From NCBI GenBank assembly GCA_022606425.2, contig JAHDVF020001252.1, positions 806,001 through 870,000 of the forward strand: a stretch of DNA of 64,000 bases. Direction: 5' to 3'. This DNA comes from Lepidostoma basale (taxonomy: Eukaryota > Arthropoda > Insecta > Trichoptera > Lepidostomatidae). Each line of letters begins with the position of its first letter. Position 1 is the first letter of the stretch. A program made the translations under genes and the position numbers. The notes below the pieces were generated by a model. It did not search any database. It was not told where the DNA came from and saw only the letters and a program-made list of their open reading frames with translations. Positions 33,681-44,115 of this stretch are shown here, piece by piece.

Positions 33681-33795
33681 TATGAATGTAAAGGAATCTC
33701 GAGAGGTATGTCAGGACAGAATAGTATGGCGATAGATCCTCTCTACCTACCCCTCTGGAGAAATGGCGTAATGGTTAGTTAGTTAATTAGTTTTG
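33681..33795 (+). mobile_element. LINE family A, older host copy, 3' part
   Basis: TATGAATGTAAAGGAATCTC, then GGTATGTCAGGACAGA and GGCGTAATGGTTAGTTAGTT: the plus-strand terminus of the copy into which 32937-33674 inserted. Confidence 0.75.
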
Positions 33796-33799
33796 TTTC

Positions 33800-33850
33800 T
33801 AGGATATTGGGCACCCGTCTACCTTGTTATCTTCAGCGAAACGTCAGTCG
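33800..33850 (+). repeat. Decayed hammerhead-like motif (ACGT subfamily)
   Basis: GTTATCTTCAGC GAAAC GTC (33838-33845) followed by AGTCGAAGAGG. The same flanks appear on the minus strand at 40960-41019. The CUGANGA strand and stem II are mostly lost. Confidence 0.35.
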
Positions 33851-34042
33851 AAGAGGATTTATGTATGAAGATACGGATATATCCAAGATCCGAGATTGAT
33901 AAAACGCCCGTGTTCTAGAAGTCTAAAGCTATTTTTTCTCTAGCAATTAGCTCTAGCATTAAATACAATAAAACTTTTTGATAATGAAAGTTTTCGGTTT
34001 ATAAAATATTTTTTAATCCTATTACAAAGTTTTTTTATTCCA

Positions 34043-34229
34043 ATATGAGCAGAGCGAATGAATTCCCACACATTTATCTTCTAACATACTTCCTAACATC
34101 CTAAATATCCGCAACAATCATACAGCGTGTCATTCATGTACATATAGATTTGGTCGTGTCAGTATTTCTTTGGTATCGTTATTTTTCACTTCATTCACAT
34201 TACTGTACCTATATTTTCTTCACAATTCT
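34043..34229 (-). mobile_element. LINE family A, degenerate fragment
   Basis: Decayed minus-strand copy recognisable from ATGAATTCCCACAC, CATACAGCGTGTCATTCATG and ATTTGGTCGTGTCAG, in family A order. Confidence 0.55.
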
Positions 34230-34230
34230 T

Positions 34231-34325
34231 AATTAATACGAATGAAAACGTCAGTTTCCAAGAAGTTTTATTATATTTTATGGGAATAACATGTTTCGCC
34301 CTTCGAATGCATTGGGTAGTATGTT
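34231..34325 (-). repeat. Hammerhead foldback arm (TTGATAATG subfamily)
   Basis: Outer motif TTAATACGAATGAAAACGTC, the segment TTTTATTATATTTTATGGGA, then AACATGTTTCGCCCTTCGAA. The last part is GAAAC AUGUU on the minus strand. The second arm and the core strand are missing. It sits inside family A debris. Confidence 0.6.
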
Positions 34326-34339
34326 TACAAGAGATCTTT

Positions 34340-34760
34340 TATATCGACGCGCGTGAATGACACGATTTATGAATGTTGAGGAGGCTAGATATGTCAGGAA
34401 AGAAAAGTGGGGTAGTCCATTCTTTCTGCTTTTCTGTTTCGCTTCCATACATAAGGGTCGGTAGAAGAACACCATTAGCTTTTTGGGTAGGTTTTTGTTT
34501 GCGATGATAACTTTAATTGCACCATTCACATTGTTGCCTGTTACCCTTCTTTCAATATCCCTCTCCACTGTAAACATACTACCTAAATACACGAACTCAT
34601 CTACTTGCTCCAAATTTTCACCATTCACGCTCATGTTGCATACTGTCATGGTTTCTTCTTTTTAAAAAATTATTACCTCAGACTTATTCCCATTATCATC
34701 AGATAATTTCGCATGCATACCTCATACAAGCTATTCACCAGGACTTGTAGTTCATTTAGT
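34340..34760. mobile_element. LINE family A mosaic in both orientations
   Basis: 34340-34430 is a plus-strand 3' scrap (GCGTGAATGACACG to TCCATTCTTTCTGC). 34430-34760 is minus strand and encodes MTVCNMSVNGENLEQVDEF, VYLGSMFT and AIKVIIANKNLPKK from the reverse transcriptase distal region. It may be one rearranged insertion; no target duplication is seen. Confidence 0.7.
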
Positions 34761-35470
34761 GAACTATTCGTTTGTAAATTGTTTAGCGAATTACTCGATT
34801 GTAAATAATAAATCATGACTCTCTCTTAGTACATTTGTTTAAAGGTTTTTGAAGGCATCAAAATACTTACAATAAAGATTTCTACACTTGACAATAATCT
34901 CAACAATTAATCTCCATACGAGCGTCGTGTAAATCGTCCCGGGGTACCGCGGCAGTACGGCAGCACGCACTGGCCGCATATTAATGATGACATTAAACCT
35001 GCGATTGGAATCATTCCTTGAGATTTGCATGTCCCCGGAGCGAGACGACAGCGCAAGAGCGTCGCTTTACTTCCGAAATCGCAATAATTGTTAAGAACTG
35101 CTTTAAAAATCTTCGCTTTATCCGTCCAATTAGCATATTTTCGGTTAATCCAAATAAATTAGTCTGCGCGGGAATGGCGGACGTTTTCCTGTATTCGAAA
35201 GCGAGTTATAATAGTTATCTGATCGGGCCCGAGAGCGGCCGATAAGCTGAGAGCAGAGAAACTTAAAACGCGGAGCGGTCCCCTGTCCCGAGTCTCGCCA
35301 CATTTGAAACTGCACTTTGCAAATTATATGCGAGACGTCACAAGTGCATTTTCGAACGATTATCCTCTGGAAAGCTGCGGCTATCGTTCAGCTGCAATAC
35401 CTGCCCATGCAACTCTTAACACTCGCTTCCACGATTTTATCTATTATAATTATCGACAACACAATAATAT
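34761..35470. other. GC-richer unassigned segment
   Basis: 34890-35340 is GC-richer than its surroundings, matches no repeat here and lacks recognisable coding sequence on either strand. It is one of the better candidates for unique host DNA. Confidence 0.3.
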
Positions 35471-35477
35471 TCTATTT

Positions 35478-35570
35478 ACCATATTCATATTTAGATTTAA
35501 AACTCGTCTTAATGCGCCCTTGAGGTGATTACATCACAAAAACGGTGCTTTGAAAGTTAGCATATTATTG
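35478..35570 (+). mobile_element. LINE family B, 3' terminal scrap
   Basis: FRFKTRLNAPLR then stop and GGTGATTACATCACAAAAAC, parallel to the KF..LKT.LF and 3' end of family B. Confidence 0.5.
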
Positions 35571-35609
35571 TTATAATTAATTACGTATTTTTATTGTTTA
35601 TTCGTTATT

Positions 35610-36195
35610 TAGTATTCTTCTTCTTATTCTTTGTGTAGGCCTAGTGGCCTGTTTCTTAAGAGAAATTGGCCTCCTGCGAAGTCGACTCCCAGCTGTCTGT
35701 CCATTCATTTATTTGGTGGTCTGCCCGGGGGTCGTCTACCTTGGGGCTGGCCGTGCAACACAATGAAGAGGAGTCTGGATAGATCTTTGCCTTCCCCACC
35801 TAACGACATTCTCGACCTCGCATATCTCCCTTATCCGTGTTACTTGCCAGATATATTTCAGAGCGTCTTCATTTCTGACACTCTGAGCGCGTTTTTTGTG
35901 ATTGTGGTGTCCGCCCTGAACTCGATCCCATATGTCATAACGGGTCGCACACAAGTCTTATAAATTCTCGCTTTGCTGCTGATCTTCATATCAGGGTTTT
36001 TCCAAATTGAATTCTTCAAGGATCCTGAAATGACCGCAGCCTTTGTTACTTGCCCCATCACTTCACACGGTAGATCCGTTTTCCCACACAAGTCCACACC
36101 CAGATATCTAAATGTTTCCACATTTTCCACTGACACACCCCCCACAGACACGCTACATCCCACCTGAGCTCGAGAGAATACCATTAGTTATTTAG
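35610..36195 (-). mobile_element. LINE family E, long C-terminal copy
   Basis: The minus strand reads MVFSRAQVGCSVSVGGVSVE, NVETFRYLGVDL, SSKARIYKTCVRPVMTYGIE and TKNALRVSEMKTL in one open frame (35858-36184). A broken REICEVENVVRWGRQR and the 3' end with an (AAG)n tail at 35617-35630 follow. Confidence 0.85.
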
Positions 36196-36373
36196 TAATT
36201 AATATAAAGTAAAGTTTCAAAATAAAATATTTAATGTTTATCTATTCTATTCATTATTTATTTTTTTAGTAAAAGGCAAGTTCATAGCTATAGAACTGAT
36301 AGACTCAACAAATACTGAACCATGACGACATTTTTCAATGTTTATTATGATAATATGACTTCATTTTAGATAA

Positions 36374-36566
36374 ACTTAAGGCGTTAACACTGTGGAATTC
36401 CACAATGACGAATTTTTATGAATTAAAACACTGTTTTTTTTTTCGCTTTTGAGTTTATTTTTCTCGACATGTTTCGAAGGCTTTCACCTTCATCATCAGG
36501 AGAACGATATAATCTCAATATATTTTTTATATCATTCTCGTTTTTTTTTTTTCAGAATTCGTCATT
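36374..36566. repeat. Foldback element carrying the intact hammerhead
   Basis: Outer inverted repeat ATGACGAATT (36405-36414) and AATTCGTCAT (36556-36565). The left side has the palindrome TGTGGAATTCCACA (36391-36404) and TTAAGGCGTTAACAC, both shared with 28440-28470 and in part with 27130-27157. The left arm holds the ribozyme. The right arm has lost its counterpart, so only one hammerhead remains. Confidence 0.75.
36461..36504 (-). ncRNA. Hammerhead ribozyme, all core residues intact
   Basis: Read on the minus strand in order: stem I UUCUC; core CUGAUGA; one extra U; stem II GAAGG, loop UGAAAG, CCUUC; GAAAC; AU; GUC; stem I GAGAA. Stem I pairs over 5 bp and stem II over 5 bp without mismatch. 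CUGAUGA, GAAA and the GUC triplet are the residues required by all hammerheads. This is the type I topology, open at stem I. Stem III is two base pairs in a monomer, but ACAUGU is self-complementary and could form 6 bp in a dimer. The extra U after CUGAUGA recurs in the related motifs here. Self-cleavage after GUC is predicted, not shown. Confidence 0.75.
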
Positions 36567-37163
36567 ATATTACTTGTTTTACTGTTTTTTAATTTGATAC
36601 GAACCGAGACGTAATGCAATTTAAAATGCATAAATGAATTCTTTTGACAGCAAATTGCTCTTTTATCACTATGGATGTTACATATATTGGTGTGAACTAA
36701 TTTTGTTTGATGTGAGTGATTACTTGATTACTTATTTCAATAAAAAAAGTCATAAAATAAATAGCGACACTTGATTCACTTAAATTGGTACGGATTTGAT
36801 AAAACGGTTAATTTTAAATTTAATTACCTTTCGTTGTCATGGTGACGGATGTAATTCGGCAGATTTATTCCATGTAGCCGGTCTTGACACGCTGAAGGCA
36901 CGAATTATAAAATTTGAAAAGCTCTCAGAAGCCGTGCGACATTAAGATTATTTTAAGATCCGTCTCCTGCAAATCGAAGCCTGTATTATCGGAACTGTCG
37001 ATCAATGCATTTTTACACTCTGTACTCTATTCTATTCTCTCGCGTGATATAAGTCAGTGAAATTGATATGGCAATGTATTATACATAGTTACATGCGAGA
37101 ACATGCAACTACAAATGCGAGATTATTGATGCAACAAAAATAAATTGTGTCGTAGCATTTAGC
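36567..37163. other. Unassigned DNA
   Basis: Mostly AT-rich; 36840-36990 is GC-richer. No gene or repeat recognised. Confidence 0.4.
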
Positions 37164-37745
37164 TTTACTAACTAACTAACCACCACGCCGTTTCCCCGAA
37201 GTAGTAGGTAGAGAAGATGGATCGCCACATTGTTCTATCCTGACATAACTCTCGCACATCTTCTACATTCACACATCGTGACATGCACGCTCGTCGAGTG
37301 TTCCTACTTCGAACATGGCCGCCTTTCAGTAATTTATTAATTTGGTCATGCCACCTCTTCCTTGGCCTTCCTCGACTTCTTTTTCCATTCACACTACTTG
37401 TATATAGCCTTTTAACCATTCTTCCCTCATCCATTCGTTCCATATGTACAAACCATCTTGGTGACCCTTTCTTGATTTTACTTATCACGCATTCATCCGC
37501 TTTACATTCCTTTCTTACTTCATTATTAGATATTATATATTCTATCATACATTGTTTTTCCGCATATCCTTCTTAGTGATCTAATTTCTATGGCATTTAT
37601 CCTACTTTCATCCTTCTTCTGCCAACTCCAAGCTTCACTTTCATACATACAGGGTCGGCACTAGAACTCCACTGTGCACTGCTATCTTTGCTTCAGTCGA
37701 TATATTTCTATTTGCGGTAATGACTTTGAGTGCACTTTGACCGAG
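37164..37745 (-). mobile_element. LINE family A, long copy
   Basis: Tail (TAAC)n at 37165-37180. The protein reads RMFVHMER-type GSPRWFVHMERMDEG, RMVKRLYTSSVNGKRSRGRP, RKRWHDQINKLLKGGHVRSR and SRCVNVEDVRELCQDR over 126 codons. Further upstream it reaches the ITANRNI-type region near 37710-37745. Confidence 0.85.
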
Positions 37746-37761
37746 TGAGTTTAGTTCTACT

Positions 37762-37846
37762 GATTATTATTATTATTATTATTATTTTATTTAATCGGTC
37801 TTTACTATAATTACAGCGCGAACCAAATCGATGTAAAAGGTATAGA
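37762..37846. repeat. (TTA)n microsatellite plus shared repeat segment
   Basis: (ATT)n at 37763-37787 followed by ATTACAGCGCGAACCAAATC, which also occurs at about 21005-21030 and in part, inverted, at 52909-52933. Confidence 0.6.
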
Positions 37847-37849
37847 TAT

Positions 37850-38003
37850 CAAATTATTCTCGTGACATGTGATAGGTCGCCTAATCTGTCGCCATTTTAT
37901 TGTCACGTGAGTTCTACATCAGACCAAAGACAGTGTTGCAATCACACTGCCATCGTCGGGAATCGAATCCGGGACCTTTGGGGTGACAATCAAAGGTCGA
38001 CGC
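37850..38003 (-). mobile_element. tRNA-derived SINE copy 4
   Basis: Minus-strand body and B-box region (37955-37975). The A-box end is truncated near 38003 and the far 3' segment is missing. Confidence 0.8.
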
Positions 38004-38127
38004 ATTAATATTTACATGTTTGTTTTGTAATAATTGTATTAAGATGATTTTCTTAGCTACACTTTATTTTGGATCTAAAATATATTAAGCCCCTTTTTGA
38101 TTTGTATAATGTCAAATAAACAACCCG

Positions 38128-38310
38128 AGACGTTAATAAGGGGACCCCCAGAATACTCAATTGAAGACCCTATGAAAGTAAAAGGAAGATGGGGAGACCA
38201 CAAAGGAAATATCTTGACACGGATGGAAACAGAGAGGACAGGACAAAGAGATATGGAAAAATATTGATTAGTTATATATCCAGCAGTCGAGAGAAACGGA
38301 CTGATGTAAA
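38128..38310 (+). mobile_element. Possible LINE C-terminal scrap
   Basis: Reads GRPQRKYLDTDGNREDRTKR near 38190-38260, similar in style to the G(R/K)P..K(Y/W)L segments of LINE C-termini. Too short to place. Confidence 0.35.
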
Positions 38311-38427
38311 CAGTGTATAATGATTAGTCAAGAAATAGTTTAATCTTTTCTAAGTAATACTTTAATTTCTTCTATATACGCCATACTTTGTGTTGTTATG
38401 ATGGTTAATTTCCATTTTTTTATGTAC

Positions 38428-38562
38428 ATTGTATATACAACTCTTATATTAAAAAAAAACACATAAACATGTTTCGGACAAACAGTCCTTCTTCCCTGAA
38501 GGACTGTTTGTCTGAAACATGTGTATGTAATTTTATTTTAATATAAGTGTTGTATATACAAA
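38428..38562. repeat. Hammerhead-like foldback
   Basis: Arms from TGTATATACAACTCTTATAT to its complement (about 38538-38560) are near-perfect. The centre AAACATGTTTCGGACAAACAG and its mirror give GGAC TGTTT GTCC GAAAC ATGTT on the minus strand (38466-38500) and a shortened CTGA with AGGAC TGTTTG TCT GAAAC ATGT on the plus strand. Cores are incomplete on both sides. Confidence 0.65.
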
Positions 38563-38987
38563 GTATATAAAAAAGAAAAAGAGAAATAATACTATAATTT
38601 TTGTTTTTTTTTTCTTTCTCCTAAAATTATTATAAAAAATGTACTAACCACATCAATTACCTTATTTTACTCTACTAGCTCGGGTATATAAACAGCGGCG
38701 TATTTGATTCTTGCTACATTTGATAATGTTTTAGCAATGAGAAACATGTCATTTCCATAAAGTACTCGTATAATAAAACTTCTGATGAATATAACTTCTA
38801 AGACTCCCTAAAAGTGAATTTCAAAAGAATTGACATTAAATAATAAATAAATAAATCGAAGTTTTTTTAAATTATTATTTAAAATGAACTTCCAACGAGA
38901 GATTTCAGTAAAATCATTCGATTATCTTAAGAACTGACATTGATATCGGATTATCTTAAGAACTGACATCGTATCCCTACAACGATG
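38563..38987. other. AT-rich unassigned DNA
   Basis: 38725-38770 (TTTGATAATGTTTTAG, GAAACATGTCATTTCC) is a decayed TTGATAATG-subfamily arm; nothing else recognised. Confidence 0.45.
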
Positions 38988-39255
38988 ATCCTGGTGCGTC
39001 TTCTAATCTCCGCGTTGGGTATATGGTCTCTAAGCGAGATACCCAACATGGATCTTAACATGGCCCGTTATGCAACTTTGATTTTGTGCATTGCTTTTAT
39101 AGTTAACGTCCATGTCTCGCATCCATATCATCACATAGTATGTCCGACTTGAAGATGTTGCTCAACCTTCCGAATGCAGACCAACCGAGCTGTATTCTCC
39201 TATTAATCTCCTTGACTTGACCCCCTCTTCTAAAAGCCAAGAGATGACCAAGGTA
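38988..39255 (-). mobile_element. RTE-like LINE (family J), thumb-region fragment
   Basis: The minus strand reads QVKEINRRIQLGWSAFGRLS and NIFKSDILC, then a broken RHGR..L.KQCTKSKLHNG, which corresponds to EI.RRI..GW.AFGKL and RKL.V.QRAM in RTE-type LINE proteins. Confidence 0.65.
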
Positions 39256-39311
39256 TACTTATTTTTTTAAAGAATAAAAGATATTAGGTTTTGTTTTATA
39301 TTTGCGAAATC

Positions 39312-39695
39312 TAACTAAGTAACCATCACGCCATTTCCCCGGAGGGGTAGGCAGAGAGGATGGATCGCCACAATGCCCTGTCCTGGCATACCTCTCGGGC
39401 TTCTTCTACATTCATACATCGTACCATGCACGCACGTCGATTATTCCGACTTCGAATGTGGCCGCCTTTTAGTAATTGATTAATTTGGTCATGCCATGTT
39501 TTCCTCGGTCGTCCTCGGCTTCTTTTCCCACTCACGCTGCTTGTGTACAACTTTTTAACCATTCTACTCTCATCCATTCGCTCCATATGTCCAAACCATC
39601 TCAGGGATCCTTTTTTAATTTTATTCATGATGCAGTCATCTGCCATACATTTCTTTCTTATTTCATCGTTCGGTATTCTATCATACAACGTTTTC
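39312..39695 (-). mobile_element. LINE family A copy with target duplication
   Basis: A clean 384-bp insertion flanked by GCGAAATC (39304-39311 and 39696-39703). The minus strand is open for 120 codons, from MYDRIPNDEIRKKC through SLRWFGHMERMDESRMVKK and RSRGRPRKTWHDQINQ to SILSAYPSGEMA, so it is recent. The short tail is TAACTAAGTTAG-like. Confidence 0.9.
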
Positions 39696-39703
39696 GCGAA
39701 ATC

Positions 39704-40487
39704 GCCGTAATTAAATCGCTTAAATGAAGTCGTTGGCTACTAACTGACTACTTGTTCTGTAAGAGTGTGTCTGTGTAGTGAAACAAATACATATAATTCG
39801 CGGTTCGGGGCATTACCCATTGAGGAAAGTTGCTCGGAGAATTTACGACGCTACGATCGAGGAGTTAACAGCGCATTAACATACGGAGCCTGAACATATT
39901 CCCCACTTTATGGGAGAAATTGTCTTCAAATATAAAGAACACCATTGAAAATATAATAAATTGATTCAATTGCTTCGTTCTTTCAGCTTGGGTTGTTTGG
40001 TTTTGGTGTAAGTGCTTTTTCATTTATTTTTATGAGTTCAGCTCGAAGAGTCAGGCAGGGTTTATTAAAGGGTTATACGCAGTCAGGAGGCCGAATATAA
40101 GCCATTATTGAATATTTTTTTCCTGGAAAGACGTTTTAACTTATTGACGCAAAATTAATTTAAATATTGCGGTAACTTTTATTTTTATTTAAAAAATATG
40201 TGAAAATAATAATTTTAAAACTTCCATAGCTTATCTCTGGGAGCTCCTCTAAAAAAGGGCGTTTTGCAGTGACCACGATATCTTTAGATTGCATAAAGTG
40301 TCTTGTATTCCTAATGAACTTCTACCAAAAAATTTCAATTCAAAATATTAATTATTAGACAAGGATATACCGAGAATGCCATCGAACATGCTTGTATTAG
40401 CTGTGACACGCTTATTTATTTAAAACAACATAAATCATCTCAATTTATTCTATTTTACAGTATACAGATGTTTTAAAATAAAACCAA
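39704..40487. other. Unassigned DNA
   Basis: No gene recognised. Confidence 0.45.
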
Positions 40488-40930
40488 TAGAATAAATGCA
40501 GTGAAAATGATATATCTTAGACGAATGTGTGGTAAATCTGTATATGATACAGTGTCAAATACAAATATAAGTAGTGAATGCAGTACGAATGAAAGTGTTA
40601 TGAACAAAATAATAAATGGGTCATTAGGATGGTTCGGACATATGGGAAGAATGAATAAAGAAAGAATGGTGAAGAAAGTGTATGTACACGACGCAAACCG
40701 AACTAGAAATAGAGAAAGACGAAGGAAATAGTGGTAAGATCGAATAAATCAAATATTAAATGTCGGGCACGTGAGGAGTTGGAGAATTCGGCGTGCGTGC
40801 TTCACATGATGTTTGAATGTTGAGGGATTGAGAGAAGTATATCAGGAAAGGATAGTGTTCATTTAATAGGCTATTTTTTCTGCCTACCCCTTCGAAGACA
40901 CAAGACACGGCGTGATTGTTAGTTTATTTT
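40488..40930 (+). mobile_element. LINE family A, degenerate copy
   Basis: Plus-strand RRMCGKSVYDTVSNTNISSE, SLGWFGHMGRMNKERMVKK and a stop-interrupted continuation ending CGGCGTGATTGTTAGTTTAT. Confidence 0.8.
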
Positions 40931-40959
40931 AGATGATCTTGATCTGTCTAGGGCATATT

Positions 40960-41025
40960 CGTCTCTCGTGGTATTCTCTTCGATCGACGTTTCGGAGACT
41001 GTTGCAACCTCCATTTAGGATATAT
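40960..41025 (-). repeat. Decayed hammerhead-like motif (ACGT subfamily)
   Basis: The minus strand reads CTAAATGGAG GTTGCAACAGT CTCC GAAAC GTC (40986-41019). Stem II pairs GGAG with CTCC. The core strand seems to have lost two bases relative to CUGAAGA plus U. ACGU is the shortest palindromic stem III seen here. Flanks match 33800-33850. Confidence 0.5.
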
Positions 41026-41837
41026 ATAAGAATGGTAGTAATGCGCAGTACCGTGCCGCCGACAGTATTAGGGCGTGATACAAGCGCCTAGCTGTCCGAG
41101 AGCGGTACCCTACCGCCAGCAGAGCGTCCTGTCAAATAATACTATAGATAGACAGATACTTATATCCGTTTTTATAAACCCAGAATGACCCATTTTCCTA
41201 ACAAAAGATAAGTATAATATTTACATGGTTGCTCAGATTTCGTTCAATGTGATATTTTGCTAGCCAATATGACCGTAACAAGAGTGCTCACATCCCACAT
41301 CACCGTCTCTGGTTACATGACTGCCGGTATTTTTCCATCGTCCACACGCCTAATTGAAACCGAAAAACAAAGATAATTTATTTAAAAATGCACTAGTTAA
41401 TTGGTAACCACCAAAGCATGAAATTCCTTGTAATTCTTACATAAGTATAACTCAATTACTTATGTAAATTAATGTGATACCATTTTTTTGTTTTCTAATG
41501 CAATCTGGTGGAGATATTGCGAAACAAGCATGTGCATAAAAAGCGATATTTGGCTTTAGCGAACAGTCATCGTATTAGTTACACTAACTGACCGAATTCA
41601 AAGTAGTTCATTATGAATTTTATCTTGGATAATATCTGATTACATTCGTATTAACGTGCAAATAACTTTTACCTGGAAATATAATAATCACCTTTCAAAT
41701 ATTGCAGATTCATTCTGAGAAACGCTTTATAATTCATTATAATCATGCACTTTTCAACGAGGGTTTGGTGGAAAAGATCGGCAAATGTTATTTCGTTTAT
41801 TTTTTTTACTTACCTAACATAGACAATTAATATGCTA
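41026..41837. other. Unassigned DNA
   Basis: GC-richer at 41040-41140, otherwise AT-rich; nothing recognised. Confidence 0.45.
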
Positions 41838-42230
41838 ACTTACTTACTTACTTCCTTGATGATTTTCATCCAAGCTCCTCGATCCTGCGTCTTTTGCTCC
41901 CAGCAATCCGATTTGGTTAACCTAGCCAGATCAGCCAGAACATTATCCATTAGGCGCTGTTTAGGCCTCCCAAGAGATCTAGACACGTACAGAGTCTTAA
42001 TTGCTCTGGTCTCTCGTGCCCAATGCATGCTAGGTGACCGGGTCTCATGGTGCTCGTTATAAAGATCTGCTGGGTCATCGTTCAGATCTCTTGGTTGGTC
42101 CTATGCCTCCAAGTTCCCGCTGCAACACCGGGATCGGGTCCCAGAATCATTCTCGGTATCTAATTATCAAACCAGTAGATTTTGTTGTTTTAGAGTCATC
42201 AGATGGTGTTATAAATGCGCAGCTTGGTGT
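41838..42230 (-). mobile_element. LINE family I, 3' end
   Basis: A (TAAG)n tail at 41838-41855 precedes a minus frame reading RSLGRPKQRLMDNVLADLAR then WEQKTQDRGAWMKIIKEVS, a GRP...W and A.DR..W LINE C-terminus. The same family enters the window at its right edge (63825-64000). Confidence 0.75.
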
Positions 42231-42904
42231 TTCTGGATAGGAGCTTGAACTTTATGAACGTCTTCAAGACATAGGAAATTAATAGGGATAATAAATAAAG
42301 TGATATATTGCTTTAAAACTGTAAATGTACATCTTGAGAGATAAGTGATGAACTTTTCGAAATTCAGAGATTTTGAAAAAGGTACCATAAGTATTCTTCT
42401 TTCAGTGTAACGTCAGGTCCCTCCGACGTTGACTATCACTTGAGAGCAGGCGTATCTATCCCTGGTAGCTCGAAACAGCTCGTCAACGCTATGTTTTGGA
42501 GCCAGGCGATTCGCCTCCTGCCATGCCTATCGTCGACCCTTTATTTAGCCCTTAATGATCAGGTGCAACCGTATCAGCTCTGGCTTAGACCATAAGTATT
42601 ACCAGATTTAAATGACATCATGATCGATTTTATATTTTTGAGCAATCATGAAGGCACAATATGAAGAGGAGAGATCTGTCATTAGTTTGATGACTCACGA
42701 AGATAGCACCTGAAATGTTTCCTGACATTTTTAGGTCGGCTCATTTTTCTCGGATTTCGTTTTTTTTTACTGGATGTTCTAACTTCGTAGAAAGATAGTG
42801 TAATAAGAAGAAGATAGAACCTTTATGACAATGTTTACGCTATTTTTAATTCGCAAACGAATTAGAATTTATCAATAAAAGCGAAAACGGTCGTTCAAAA
42901 TGGA
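42231..42904. other. Unassigned DNA with a LINE family H-like scrap
   Basis: 42395-42560 on the minus strand reads ESPGSKT-like frames and DELFRAT-type residues resembling the family H terminus at 61437-61560, but heavily broken. The rest is unidentified. Confidence 0.35.
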
Positions 42905-43064
42905 GTTCAGGTTCCAACTTTTATGTATCGAAGCGAAGCATGAAACTATCATAATAAGGAAGAGAGCAGAATTAATGCGGTAGAGATGAGATCACTTTGA
43001 CCTAAGTGTAGTAAAACTACGAATAATATAATTTTAAATGAGCATATCAGGAAGATAAGATAAC

Positions 43065-43980
43065 TAACTAACTAACTAACTTACCATCACGCCGTCTCCC
43101 CGGAGGGGTAGGCAGAAAGAATGGAACGCCACACTGTTCTGTCTTGACATACTTCTCTCGCTTCCTCTACATTCATACATCTTGTCATGCACGCACGTCG
43201 ATTTCTCCGACTCCTCACGTGACCGACATTCAATATTTGATTGATTTGATCGTGCCACGTTTTCCTCGGCCTTCCTCTATTTCTAGCTCCGTTCACGCCG
43301 TTTACATATACCTTCTTTACCATTCTGTCTTCACTCATTCTTTCCATGTGTCCAAACCATCTTAATGACCCTTTCCTTATTTTGTTCATAACAATTTCAT
43401 TCGCACCACATTCACTTCTTATACTTGCATTTGTCACTCTATCAAATACAGATTTGCCACACATTCGTCTGAGAGATCTCATTTCTACTGCATTTATTCT
43501 ACTTTCATCCTTCTTTTGCCAGTTCCATGCTTCACTTCCATACATAAGGGTCGGCACAAGAACACCATTGTGCACTGCCATCTTGGCTTTTTGGATAGGC
43601 TTTTGTTTGCGATGACAACTTTAAGTGCACCATTTATTCTGTTGCCTGCCCCAACCCTTCTTTCAATATCCTTCTCCACCCTCCCATCCTTTGTAAACAT
43701 ACTTCCTAAATAAACAAATTCATCCACTTGTTCCAGATTTTCACCGTTTACACTAATGTTGCAGACTGTCATGCTTCCTTCTTTTTCGAAAATCATTACC
43801 TTAGACTTATTCACATTCATCATCAAATCGTATCGCTTGCATACCTCATACATACTAGACACCAGGGCTTGCAGTTCGTGCTCGTTGTCTGCAAGTAGCA
43901 CAGCGTCGTCCGCATACAACAAACAGCTTACTGCCACACCTTCCATTTTTGCACCTGCTTCCAACCCTTTCAGCTCTTTC
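43065..43980 (-). mobile_element. LINE family A, longest copy, with active-site motif
   Basis: Flanked by the 10-bp duplication ATAAGATAAC (43055-43064 and 43981-43990). The minus strand encodes the end of the reverse transcriptase with YADD (about 43905-43916) in CLLYADDAVLLAD, then NVNKSKVMIF, VNGENLEQVDEFVYLGSM and ANKSLSKK. A one-base loss in the A-run at 43588-43592 shifts the frame. The next 164 codons run open from MAVHNGVLVPTLMYGSEAWN to SILSAYPSGETA. Only this one lesion is needed to explain the break. The N-terminal two-thirds of the protein are absent. Confidence 0.92.
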
Positions 43981-44115
43981 ATAAGATAACACGAAGGAAT
44001 AATGTATTATGAACAAAATTATCAAAGGATAACTGCGTTGACAAATAAAACGCATGGATGAAGGAAGAAGGGTTCGAATGTATACGTCAGCGATGTAAAT
44101 ACGAGCATACATAAT

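Noticed and set aside
38428..38562. Rho-independent terminator-like palindrome
   Set aside because: The surrounding DNA is eukaryotic and the centre carries the GAAAC/ATGT signature of the hammerhead-like foldbacks.
43055..43090. (TAAC)n as an insect telomeric repeat
   Set aside because: The usual insect telomere unit is TTAGG (five bases). These runs are four-base and always adjoin the family A 3' end, so they are LINE tails.
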